From: JAWWBG01 sp033721095
Lineage (GTDB): Bacteria > Actinomycetota > Nitriliruptoria > Nitriliruptorales > Nitriliruptoraceae
Length of the DNA: 15,559 bases
Direction: 5' to 3'
Assembly: GCA_033721095.1 (NCBI GenBank)
Contig: JAWWBG010000042.1
Location: 1 to 15,559 of the forward strand
Shown: in pieces, positions 6,451 through 13,111 of the stretch
Numbering within the stretch: the stretch's first letter is position 1
Layout: every line of letters begins with the position of its first letter
Position numbers and translations under genes: made by a program
The notes under the pieces: model-generated
What the model was told of the DNA's origin: nothing
The model's input: the letters and a program-made list of their open reading frames with translations, nothing else
Databases searched by the model: none

Positions 6451-7662
6451 GTGGACCTGGTGACCATCGAGGAGATCCGGGCCGCCGCCAACCGCATGGC
6501 CGATCGGATCAACCCGACCCCCCTCGAGTACTCGCGGGTGCTGTCCGGTCTGGCAGGTGCCGATGTCCGGCTCAAGTGCGAGAACCTCCAACGGACGGGC
6601 TCGTTCAAGATCCGCGGCGCCTTCAACCGCATCGCCGGCCTCACCGACGATGAGCGAGCACGCGGAGTGATCGCTGCATCGGCGGGCAACCATGCCCAGG
6701 GCGTCGCGCTCGCCGGCCAGTGGCTGGACACGGCGGTGACCGTGTTCATGCCGAGCGACGCCTCCCTGCCGAAGGTCGAGGCAACCCGGGCCTACGGCGC
6801 GACCGTGACCCTCGAGGGCGCCACCTTCAACGACGCGCTGGCCCTGGCAGAACAGGCCGTCGACGACACGGGCGCGGTGATGATCCATCCCTTCGACAAC
6901 GAGGACGTCATCGCCGGGCAGGGCACGGTCGGGCTCGAGCTGCTCGACCAGGTCCCCGACGTGAGCTCGGTGATCGTCCCCGTCGGCGGGGGCGGACTCA
7001 TCAGTGGCGTCGCCGCCTGCCTGAAGGCAGAGAAGCCCGCCGTCCGCGTGATCGGTGTCCAGGCGGCTGGCTCGGCGTGCTTTGGTCCCTCCCTCGCCGC
7101 AGGCGAGCCACTGGACCTGCCCACTGCGGACACGATCGCCGACGGCATCGCCGTCAAGCGGCCCGGCGACCTCAACCTGGTGCACGTGGAGCGATTCGTC
7201 GACGACATGGTCACCGTCGAGGACGCGCAGATCGCCCGGGCACTCGTGCTGCTCCTCGAACGCGCGAAGCTGGTCGTGGAACCGGCCGGCGCCGCGGCCG
7301 TGGCGGCCGTGCTCGATGGCGTGGCCGACCGGGAGGACGGGCCGGTGGTCTGCCTGCTGTCGGGCGGAAACATCGATCCACTGCTGCTCCAGCACCTGGT
7401 GACGTCCGGGCTGACGGCGGAGGGACGGTTCGCGACGATCACGACCCGGGTGCCGGACCGTCCCGGCGAGCTGGCGCGCCTGCTGGCCAGCGTTGCCGAC
7501 CTGGCTGCCAACGTGGTCAGCGTGGAGCACCACCGGCTGTCAGGCGACCTGCGGTTGGGGACAGTCGAGGTCCAGCTGGAGCTGGAGACACGCGGCCCCT
7601 CGCACGTCGCCGAGGCCTTGGCCGCGCTTCGTGACGGTGGCTGGCCAGTCGAGGAGGACTGA
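6451..7662 (+). CDS. ilvA: Threonine ammonia-lyase with C-terminal ACT domain
   Basis: A 403-residue fold-type II PLP enzyme. The PLP lysine is K53 in RTGSFKIRGAFNRI; ASAGNHAQGVA is the substrate/cofactor loop; VPVGGGGLISG (G179-G182) binds the PLP phosphate; LLSGGNID near 305-312 is the C-terminal serine-type loop. Residues about 325-400 form one ACT regulatory domain beginning FATITTRVPDRPGELARLL. This is the medium form of threonine dehydratase with a single ACT, which deaminates threonine to 2-oxobutanoate for isoleucine synthesis or for propionyl-CoA. The ACT domain suggests allosteric control, probably by an amino acid; which one cannot be read. GTG 6451 is chosen because GGAGG (6442-6446) is 4 nt upstream and homology begins at VTIEEIRAAA. 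No ilv or leu genes are nearby; the mutase and succinyl-CoA genes here suit a propionate route. Confidence 0.92.
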   Translation: MDLVTIEEIRAAANRMADRINPTPLEYSRVLSGLAGADVRLKCENLQRTGSFKIRGAFNRIAGLTDDERARGVIAASAGNHAQGVALAGQWLDTAVTVFMPSDASLPKVEATRAYGATVTLEGATFNDALALAEQAVDDTGAVMIHPFDNEDVIAGQGTVGLELLDQVPDVSSVIVPVGGGGLISGVAACLKAEKPAVRVIGVQAAGSACFGPSLAAGEPLDLPTADTIADGIAVKRPGDLNLVHVERFVDDMVTVEDAQIARALVLLLERAKLVVEPAGAAAVAAVLDGVADREDGPVVCLLSGGNIDPLLLQHLVTSGLTAEGRFATITTRVPDRPGELARLLASVADLAANVVSVEHHRLSGDLRLGTVEVQLELETRGPSHVAEALAALRDGGWPVEED

Positions 7663-7761
7663 GGAACCGGTCGCCAGCGATCGTGCATCCTGCCCGGAGG
7701 GCGTCGGGGGTCGTGAGTCGGCCAACTCGGCCTGTGTCCCAACCGGCAGGGCCGTGGTCAG

Positions 7762-7797
7762 GACAGCGCCGGCGTGTGTGCACACGCCGGCGCTGTC
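7762..7797. terminator. Perfect 17-bp inverted repeat, bidirectional terminator
   Basis: GACAGCGCCGGCGTGTG (7762-7778) and its exact complement (7781-7797) are separated by only 2 nt, so the real loop is formed by opening the innermost pairs. It sits between the convergent ilvA (stop 7662) and the four-helix membrane protein gene (stop 7817), about 100 bp after the first and 20 bp after the second. No T tract follows on either strand. A very strong stem in a convergent gap is the typical actinobacterial terminator layout. Confidence 0.75.
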
Positions 7798-7816
7798 GTC
7801 AGGTGAGGCTGTGGCG

Positions 7817-8380
7817 TCACCGCTGCTCGGTGATCACGTGCTCGTTGCGCGAGACCGTGGGCGCGAAGATGCCAGCCAGAAGGAGTACGGCACCGGTCAG
7901 CGCGTAGGTGAGGCCGTGCGCCTCGGTCGCGCCAAGGAAGTCGGCGAACGCACCGGGCTCGATGAGGAAGACCAGCCCAACCACGACCAGCGCGCCTGAC
8001 AGGAAGAGCACGCCGCTGCGATCACGGCCCGCTGCCGAGCCGACAGCGGCAAGCGCAAGTCCGAGCAGAACATGGCCGAAGGCAAGGATTGCCGTCTGGT
8101 CGAGCCAGCCGACCGTGACGACTGGTGATGTCAGCGGCATGTCGAAGCCGGCGCGGGCCAGGCCAACGAGGCCCATGACGCCGAACACGAGACCACCAAG
8201 GAACGCCAGGATGCCGGAAAGCGTCCACGGCCCACGTTCCAGGTAGCGGTACGCAGACCACTGGTGGCGATGGACCTCCTGACGCACCTCTCGCGGGCCA
8301 TCGGCGGCGTTGGATTGATCAGTCGGCGCCGAGTCGGAGTTGGGCCGACGCTCCCGTTCGCGGGTGTGAACAGTTGCCAT
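7817..8380 (-). CDS. Four-helix integral membrane protein (DUF4383-like layout)
   Basis: A 187-residue protein with a charged, hydrophilic N-terminus (1-48, several Arg/Glu clusters) followed by four hydrophobic segments at about 52-74, 96-117, 122-141 and 157-175, and a short charged C-terminus. Glycine-rich helices with a long loop after helix 1 and EPGAFADFLG between helices 3 and 4 recall the DUF4383 group of small actinobacterial membrane proteins; I cannot confirm the family and no function is known. ATG 8380 is chosen because AAAGGAG (8393-8387) stands 6 nt upstream; the frame continues to 8575 without conserved character. It lies 145 bp downstream of glnD on the same strand. That spacing and its own strong ribosome binding site allow either co-transcription or a separate promoter; no clear -10 box is seen in 8394-8525. 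Nothing catalytic is visible. Confidence 0.75.
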   Translation of the reverse strand: MATVHTRERERRPNSDSAPTDQSNAADGPREVRQEVHRHQWSAYRYLERGPWTLSGILAFLGGLVFGVMGLVGLARAGFDMPLTSPVVTVGWLDQTAILAFGHVLLGLALAAVGSAAGRDRSGVLFLSGALVVVGLVFLIEPGAFADFLGATEAHGLTYALTGAVLLLAGIFAPTVSRNEHVITEQR

Positions 8381-8525
8381 GTCGTTCTCCTTTCGGACAA
8401 CCATGAGATCAATGCCCACCGGAGCCAGCGTCATACCGGCCATTCGTCCATGTGGGCTGAAACGATCGAATTCGGACGAGAAGGCCCGCATCGACGGCTG
8501 AGTGGCGTCGCCTGCCGTGGCCGAT

Positions 8526-11084
8526 TCAGACCTCGTCGAGCGCCGCAGTGACGGCCAGAACCAGCTCCTCGACATGGGCCTCGTCGAGTGGGAGGCCCTC
8601 GGACCCGGTGACGAAGAACGAGTCGACGACCTCGTTGCCCATCGTCTGGATGCGGGCCATCACGATGTCCAGGTGAAGCTCCGCCATGGCCGCCGTGATG
8701 GCGTACAGGACCCCGACGCGGTCCTGCGTGTGGACCTCGAGGACGGTCGCCTGACCGGCCGGGTCGTCAGCAGTCCGGACCGATGTCTGGACGTCGGGGA
8801 GCCGGGCCAGCCGCCGTTGCTCGTCTGCGGCCTTCCGCCGGACGCGGGCACGCAGCGCCATGCGCCCGGCGATCGCCTCGGCCACGTCGCCTTCGACACG
8901 CAACCACCACGACGCGGTCGCGTGGTCGGGCGGCGCGACCACGAACGTGTCGACGGCCAGGCCGGCACCGCTGGTGAACGCGTCCGCGGTGACGACCGAT
9001 CCGCCGTGCAGCGCGAGGACGCCGGCAACCTTTGCGAACAGTCCCGGCGTGTCCCTCGCGACGACGTCGAGGGTGTCGTAGCCCGCGAAGTCCCCTGCCG
9101 GATCGTCGCCCGGTGTGACGCGGGTCCGAACCTCGTCGTCGCCGATCGTGTCCTCGGTCATGCCGGCATGACGCACCACGGCCCGCGGCGACATCACGCC
9201 GAGGTAGCGGTCGGGCATCCCCACCGCGTGGGCTCGCACGGCTGGGCCGTCGACGCCGAGCTCGGGGCCGATCGCGACGGCCTCGTCCAGCGTCGCGCTC
9301 GGGCCGTCGGCGACAGCCTGCGGATCACGGTCGTTGAGCACGGCTTCCACCTTCGTGACGAGCGAGGCGATCAGGCTGGCCTTCCACGAGGTCCACGCGC
9401 TCGGTCCTGTCGCAAGTCCGTCGGCCGTGGCCAACAGGTTCAGGCAGGCGAGCGTCGATTCGTCGCCGACGATCTCGGCAACCTGCTCGGCCAGGGCGGG
9501 ATCGCTGACATCGCGCCGCGTTGCCGCATCCGGCAGCAGCAGATGGTGCCGGATCATTGTTTCGACGAGATCTTGGGTCTGTTGCGATGCGCCCATCCGC
9601 TCGGCGATGGCCCGTGCGACGGGGATGCCGGTCACGCTGTGGGGCTCGCCGTGCGCCTTCCCGACGTCGTGGAGCCACACGCCGAACATCAGCCCATCGC
9701 GATCGGCGACCTGGTCCAGCGCGCGACCAGCCCAGGGTTCGCGGGCGACGAGGTCACCGAGGTTGGCGGCGGCGTGCCATGCGTGCCGGTCGAGGGCGAA
9801 GCGGTGGAAGGGATTGCGCTGGGCCCGACCACGCAGCGGCTCCCACTCAGGCAGCATCGCGACCAGCACGCCGGTGTGGTCCATCTCGGCGATCACGGGG
9901 AGGGCCTCCGAGCCGCGCCACAGCACGTCGAGGAAGCGGCGACGCAGATCGTCGGTCCACGCCCACCCGTTCCCCTCCTCGACACGGCGACGGAGAGCTG
10001 CAGCCACGGACCGATCGAGGAGCACGCCCTCGTCCACCATGGTCTCCATCAGCCGAATCGGCAGGTCCTGATCATCGATGGGCGCGCCCTCGGGCAGTCG
10101 CAGGAGCCCGTCAACGATCTCGAAGCCATTGACCTCCGCCTGGGCGTGTCGTCGCCGACGGCGTCCCGACGTGGCATCCACGAGGATCGGCGCCCAGGTG
10201 CGGTCGTGGACGTGATCGACCGTGCGTGCCGCGAGGTAGAGGTCACGGAGCAGCCGGTGGGCGGGCGTGTCGCGGGCCTCGTCGCTGCCCTCGTAGCCGA
10301 GCCGTTTTGCCACTGCCTCCTGCAGGTCCATGCGCAGCACTTCGTTCGGAGCGTCCTGGCTGAGGTGCAGGGCGACGCGTATCGCCAGGAGCCGTTCGTA
10401 GGCACGTGCAAGGCGGGTGCGGTCGGGGGCCCCGAGGTAGCCAGCCGAGACGAGCGGATCGAGACCCAGCTCACCGACGAGCACGCCCGCTGCCCAGCGC
10501 AACGATTGGACGTCTCGGAGGCCTCCGGCGCCGGACTTGAGGTCGGGTTCGAGGACCTCGGCGGCGTCGCCGGCGCGAACGCGGCGTTCGTGATCGGCCT
10601 CGGTGAGCTGCTCGAGGAATCGCTGGGGCTTCTTTCGCAGGCGCGCCAGCAGGTTGGTCCGGACGTCGCTGACCAGTGTCCCGTCGCCCGCCAGCTTGCG
10701 GGCGTCGAGGGTCGCCGTGGCCGTGTCGAGATCCGTGGCCATCGCCACCGCCTCCTTGGTGGTCCGGACGGCGTAGCCGACCTTGAGGCCCGAGTCCCAC
10801 AGGGGGTAGACGACGTCCTTGACCACTGCCTCGAGCGTCGGCTGATCGAGCCCGTCGTGGACGATCAGCAGGTCGACGTCGGAGGCGGGGCACAGCTCCC
10901 TGCGTCCGTAGCCACCGACGGCTGCGACAGCGAGGCGACCCCGGTCGAGGGCTGGCTGGCTCAGCTCGAGGAGGGCAGCGTCGACCGACTCCGTCCACGC
11001 CGTCACCCACGCCCGCCCCGGCTCCGGGCCGTCGGCCCGAAGGTCGGCGAGCGTCCGCTTCAGACGAGCCGGAACGTCAGCCAC
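8526..11084 (-). CDS. glnD: Bifunctional PII nucleotidyltransferase / nucleotidyl-removing enzyme
   Basis: An 852-residue protein with the complete GlnD architecture: a nucleotidyltransferase domain with GGYGRRELCPASDVDLL (G57, G58, and D69/D71 as metal ligands); a helical GlnD-PII-uridylyltransferase linker (about 150-380); an HD hydrolase domain with the H472-D473 pair in WLHDVGKAHGEPHS and a following RHHLLLPDAA; and two C-terminal ACT domains (about 668-740, starting YDTLDVVARDTPGLFAKV, and about 779-848, starting TVLEVHTQDRVGVLYAIT). It modifies PII at the T-loop tyrosine under nitrogen limitation and removes the group under excess, with glutamine sensed by the ACT domains. In Streptomyces and Corynebacterium the group added is AMP, so adenylylation is as likely as uridylylation here. 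GTG 11084 follows AAGGA (11097-11093) by 8 nt. It is downstream of glnB on the same strand. Both active sites look intact. Confidence 0.95.
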   Translation of the reverse strand: MADVPARLKRTLADLRADGPEPGRAWVTAWTESVDAALLELSQPALDRGRLAVAAVGGYGRRELCPASDVDLLIVHDGLDQPTLEAVVKDVVYPLWDSGLKVGYAVRTTKEAVAMATDLDTATATLDARKLAGDGTLVSDVRTNLLARLRKKPQRFLEQLTEADHERRVRAGDAAEVLEPDLKSGAGGLRDVQSLRWAAGVLVGELGLDPLVSAGYLGAPDRTRLARAYERLLAIRVALHLSQDAPNEVLRMDLQEAVAKRLGYEGSDEARDTPAHRLLRDLYLAARTVDHVHDRTWAPILVDATSGRRRRRHAQAEVNGFEIVDGLLRLPEGAPIDDQDLPIRLMETMVDEGVLLDRSVAAALRRRVEEGNGWAWTDDLRRRFLDVLWRGSEALPVIAEMDHTGVLVAMLPEWEPLRGRAQRNPFHRFALDRHAWHAAANLGDLVAREPWAGRALDQVADRDGLMFGVWLHDVGKAHGEPHSVTGIPVARAIAERMGASQQTQDLVETMIRHHLLLPDAATRRDVSDPALAEQVAEIVGDESTLACLNLLATADGLATGPSAWTSWKASLIASLVTKVEAVLNDRDPQAVADGPSATLDEAVAIGPELGVDGPAVRAHAVGMPDRYLGVMSPRAVVRHAGMTEDTIGDDEVRTRVTPGDDPAGDFAGYDTLDVVARDTPGLFAKVAGVLALHGGSVVTADAFTSGAGLAVDTFVVAPPDHATASWWLRVEGDVAEAIAGRMALRARVRRKAADEQRRLARLPDVQTSVRTADDPAGQATVLEVHTQDRVGVLYAITAAMAELHLDIVMARIQTMGNEVVDSFFVTGSEGLPLDEAHVEELVLAVTAALDEV

Positions 11085-11213
11085 GGGCGTTGTCCTTCGA
11101 GTCCGGCCGAGTCACATGGAACCCGATCCGACAGCCTGCCGAATCACCACCTGCTCGACCTTCACCGCCAATTGCACTTGAGGGAGGTGAGCCGAGCGGA
11201 CCTCAGCCCAAAG

Positions 11214-11339
11214 CGGTCAGCTGGGCATGGAGGGCAAGGCGCCGCGAGCGCCGCGTAGCAGCGCTACGCAAGCGAGTGGCAACGCGGCCATCCGTGTCCA
11301 GATGGCCGCGACGGCGAGGGACGCTCGGCGAGCCGACCG
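11214..11339. repeat. Structured palindromic element between glnB and glnD
   Basis: The 126 bp just after the glnB stop hold nested inverted repeats. The outer arms CGGTCAGC (11214-11221) and GCCGACCG (11332-11339) pair with one mismatch. Inside are GGCGC/GCGCC (11238-11242 / 11248-11252), GCGTAGC/GCTACGC with a 3-nt loop (11253-11259 / 11263-11269), and a 10-bp stem CGCGGCCATC/GATGGCCGCG with an 8-nt loop (11283-11292 / 11301-11310). Together they could fold as a multi-branched structure in either strand's RNA. It may be a terminator or processing element for glnB, or a copy of a dispersed palindromic repeat. No coding potential is apparent. Confidence 0.6.
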
Positions 11340-11678
11340 TCAGAGGGCTTCTTCGCCCTCTTCGCCCGTGCGGATCCGGACAATGCGATCGACGTCGGTC
11401 ACCCAGACCTTGCCGTCGCCGACCTGGCCCGAGCGCGCATGCTTGACGATCGCGTCGATGACGCCATCGACCTGGGCATCGCCCACGACGATCTCCAGGC
11501 ACGCCTTGGGCACGAAGTCGATCTGGTACTCGGCTCCGCGGTACACCTCGGTGTGGCCGCGCTGGCGGCCGAATCCGCGAACCTCGGAAAGGGTCAACCC
11601 CGTCACGCCGATGTCCTGGAGGGCGTCCTTGACCTCCTCGACCTTGTGGGGTTTGACGATTGCGGTGACGAGCTTCAC
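11340..11678 (-). CDS. glnB: Nitrogen regulatory protein PII
   Basis: A 112-residue PII protein of standard length. The T-loop runs about 37-55 (GRQRGHTEVYRGAEYQID) and carries Y51, the residue modified by GlnD, plus Y46. The B-loop region GQVGDGKVWVTDVDRIVRIRTGE (about 80-102) binds ATP/ADP, and K58 in FVPKA is the conserved residue that helps bind 2-oxoglutarate. The trimer reports carbon/nitrogen status and controls ammonium uptake, nitrogen metabolism and often acetyl-CoA carboxylase. GTG 11678 is chosen over an earlier in-frame start at 11717 because AAAGGAG (11690-11684) lies 5 nt upstream and the protein then begins KLVTAIVKPHKV, the invariant PII N-terminus. glnD follows on the same strand. 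No amtB precedes it, unlike the usual actinobacterial amtB-glnK-glnD cluster, so glnK versus glnB naming is open. A GlnR-type operator lies upstream. Confidence 0.95.
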   Translation of the reverse strand: MKLVTAIVKPHKVEEVKDALQDIGVTGLTLSEVRGFGRQRGHTEVYRGAEYQIDFVPKACLEIVVGDAQVDGVIDAIVKHARSGQVGDGKVWVTDVDRIVRIRTGEEGEEAL

Positions 11679-11755
11679 GGGATCTCCTTTGGCACGCGCT
11701 GCCAGCCGGCCGGCCACCCGGTCACTCCGGGCCTGCGGAAAGGTGCTCGCAGGGG

Positions 11756-11793
11756 GTTTCCCGACCTTTGCCCTTCCGTTTCACGCTCGTTAC
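11756..11793 (-). promoter_or_regulatory. GlnR-type operator upstream of glnB
   Basis: On the minus strand the site reads GTAAC (11793-11789), 6 nt, GAAAC (11782-11778), 6 nt, GCAAA (11771-11767), 6 nt, GAAAC (11760-11756). This is the known actinobacterial GlnR pattern gTnAC-n6-GaAAC-n6-GtnAC-n6-GAAAc with only the third box weak (G and the A kept). It ends 77 nt before the glnB GTG. GlnR is the global nitrogen regulator and commonly activates PII genes under nitrogen limitation. No TANNNT box lies between the operator and glnB; the nearest is TATGCT at 11820-11815, upstream of the operator, so whether GlnR would activate or repress is not decided. Confidence 0.7.
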
Positions 11794-11864
11794 GTGCTCC
11801 GGCCGAACTTGGTCAGCATATGGGCGCACGCTGGCAAAGGAGGAAATCGAAGGCCGGTCAATGT

Positions 11865-12037
11865 CGAACCCCCCGGCAGGGGCGGCCGGGGGGTTCGGAA
11901 GCCGGGACGCGCGGGGCACGGCGTCGACCGGCTGGGGTGGGGGCCAACACGAGTTCGGCCCTGTCCCCTTGGGCGCTCGTCCGATGGGGCGTCGGACTTG
12001 TGTGTGCGCCCCGGGTGATCAGGGGCGGATCACCCTT
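11865..12037 (-). ncRNA. Candidate small RNA: four hairpins with CCCC-containing loops
   Basis: Read on the minus strand, four stable stems follow each other. H1 (12035-12013) has an 8-bp perfect stem GGGTGATC/GATCACCC and loop CGCCCCT. H2 (11997-11979) has a 6-bp perfect stem GTCCGA/TCGGAC and loop CGCCCCA. H3 (11933-11900) has AGCCGG/CCGGCT plus GACGC/GCGTC with a 2-nt bulge and loop CGTGCCCCGC. H4 (11897-11865) has a 13-bp perfect stem CGAACCCCCCGGC/GCCGGGGGGTTCG and again loop CGCCCCT; it could be the terminator. TATGCT (12049-12044) would start transcription near 12037, just before H1. C-rich loops on tandem hairpins are the hallmark of the actinobacterial 6C RNA; these loops have four consecutive Cs, not six, so a relative or an unrelated analogue is meant. 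The strand is inferred from the promoter and flanking genes. Confidence 0.45.
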
Positions 12038-12043
12038 CCAACC

Positions 12044-12049
12044 AGCATA
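12044..12049 (-). promoter_or_regulatory. Possible -10 box of the candidate small RNA
   Basis: TATGCT on the minus strand, 8 nt before the first hairpin (12035-12013). The same heptamer TATGCTG recurs at 11820-11814. A -35 box is weak: GTGACC (12075-12070) is TTGACA-like but with a 20-nt spacer. Confidence 0.35.
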
Positions 12050-12221
12050 CAAGCCCATCGTCGCCCCGGGGTCACGGGTGAATGCGCCAATCGCACGAAT
12101 CCGGCGCTCCAATGCGCGCTGGGCGACGCAGCGCACTGACGGACAGTGGTCAAGGCAGCCGACCGGCACGCAACGTGGCCGAATCACGCGCTGGGTGATC
12201 TCGGAAGCCACCCAACATGGG

Positions 12222-13109
12222 TCACCCCTGCAGGCGCTCGATCATCAGCTGGGCGGCCTCGGAGGGGTTGATCGCGACCGGGATGCCCATCTCCCCCAGG
12301 ATCTCCTTCTTCTCGGCCGCGGACTCGCCCCCGGGACCGCCTTCCTTGACGATGGCGCCGGCGTGGCCCATCTGCTTGCCCGGAGGTGCCTCGAAGCCGG
12401 CGATGTAACCGACGACGGGCGTGTCCGGGATGTTGTCCGCGATCCACTGGCCGGCAACCTGCTCCTCGGAGCCGCCGATCTCGCCCACGAAGGCGATCGC
12501 CGTCGTGTCGGGATCGGCGGCGAAAGCCTGGATGACGTCGAGGAACTGCGTACCGATCACGGGGTCGCCGCCGATGCCGACGCAGGTCGAGATGCCGATG
12601 CCGGCCTGCGCCAGCTCGTGCATGATCTGGTAGGTCAGCGTCCCCGATCGGCTGACGAGGCCGACGTGGCCGGGCGACGGGATGTCGGCCGGGATGATGC
12701 CGACATTGCACTTGCCGGGCGAGATCAGGCCGGGGCAGTTGGGGCCGATGAGCCGCGTGCCGCCCTGCCGGACGACGATGTCGTAGACCTCGGTCATGTC
12801 GTGGACCGGGACGCCCTCGGTGATGGCGACGATGGTCTCGATGCCGGCATCGTGCGCTTCGAGAATGGCGTCCTTGGTGAACGGTGCGGGGACCATGACC
12901 ATCGAGGTGTTGGCACCCTCGGCAACGGCCTCCTTGACCGTCCCGAAGACGGGCACGTCGAGGCCTTCCCAGGTCGACCCGCCCTTCTTGGGGTGGACGC
13001 CGCCGACGATCTGGGTGCCGTAGTCCTGGTTGCGCTTGGCGTGGAACGTGCCCTGGGACCCGATGCCCTGGACGACGACACGGGTGTTCTCGTCGATGAA
13101 GATGGACAT
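12222..13109 (-). CDS. sucD: Succinyl-CoA synthetase (ADP/GDP-forming), alpha subunit
   Basis: A 295-residue alpha subunit of normal length (E. coli SucD has 289). Residues 1-120 form the CoA-binding Rossmann domain with GIGSQGTFHAKRNQDYGT near 15-32; GPNCPGLISPGKCNVGI near 122-138 is the family signature; and GHAGAIVKEG carries H249, the histidine phosphorylated during catalysis. With SucC it interconverts succinyl-CoA and succinate coupled to nucleotide triphosphate in the TCA cycle. ATG 13109 starts 2 nt after the sucC stop, with GGAG 7 nt upstream inside the end of sucC, so the two are translationally coupled. The frame is open further upstream only as a shadow of sucC. Last gene of the operon; a long non-coding gap follows. 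Confidence 0.96.
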   Translation of the reverse strand: MSIFIDENTRVVVQGIGSQGTFHAKRNQDYGTQIVGGVHPKKGGSTWEGLDVPVFGTVKEAVAEGANTSMVMVPAPFTKDAILEAHDAGIETIVAITEGVPVHDMTEVYDIVVRQGGTRLIGPNCPGLISPGKCNVGIIPADIPSPGHVGLVSRSGTLTYQIMHELAQAGIGISTCVGIGGDPVIGTQFLDVIQAFAADPDTTAIAFVGEIGGSEEQVAGQWIADNIPDTPVVGYIAGFEAPPGKQMGHAGAIVKEGGPGGESAAEKKEILGEMGIPVAINPSEAAQLMIERLQG

Positions 13110-13111
13110 GA

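Larger units (their letters stand above)
11679..12221. other. Non-coding region between sucD and glnB
   Basis: These 543 bp contain no convincing gene; short open frames (for example 11861-12139 on + and 11722-11919 on -) lack family features or a well-placed ribosome binding site. The region holds, in minus-strand order: a possible sucD terminator just after its stop (GGGTGA 12193-12198 with TCACCC 12222-12227); a 6-bp stem GCGCTG/CAGCGC (12116-12121 / 12129-12134); a TATGCT box; four hairpins with C-rich loops (11865-12035); a second TATGCT (11820-11815); and a GlnR-type operator (11756-11793). The octamer GGGTGATC occurs at 12013 and 12193, and inverted at 12028. Confidence 0.7.

Noticed and set aside
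8381..8575. Extended N-terminus of the four-helix membrane protein
   Set aside because: The extension overlaps the end of glnD, and the strong AAAGGAG site fixes the start at 8380.
8502..11258. A 918-codon open frame on the plus strand opposite glnD
   Set aside because: GlnD on the other strand has all its domains and catalytic residues. The antisense frame is rich in Arg, Gly, His and Asp with no family pattern, as expected from GC-rich codon bias.
11722..11919. 65-codon minus-strand frame upstream of glnB
   Set aside because: It reads through the GlnR-type operator and the fourth hairpin, with no good ribosome binding site or conserved sequence.
11861..12139. Small protein starting at ATG 11861 after AAAGGAGG
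   Set aside because: The AAAGGAGG (11837-11844) is about 16 nt from the ATG, too far for a normal start. The frame runs through the hairpins and has no family features.
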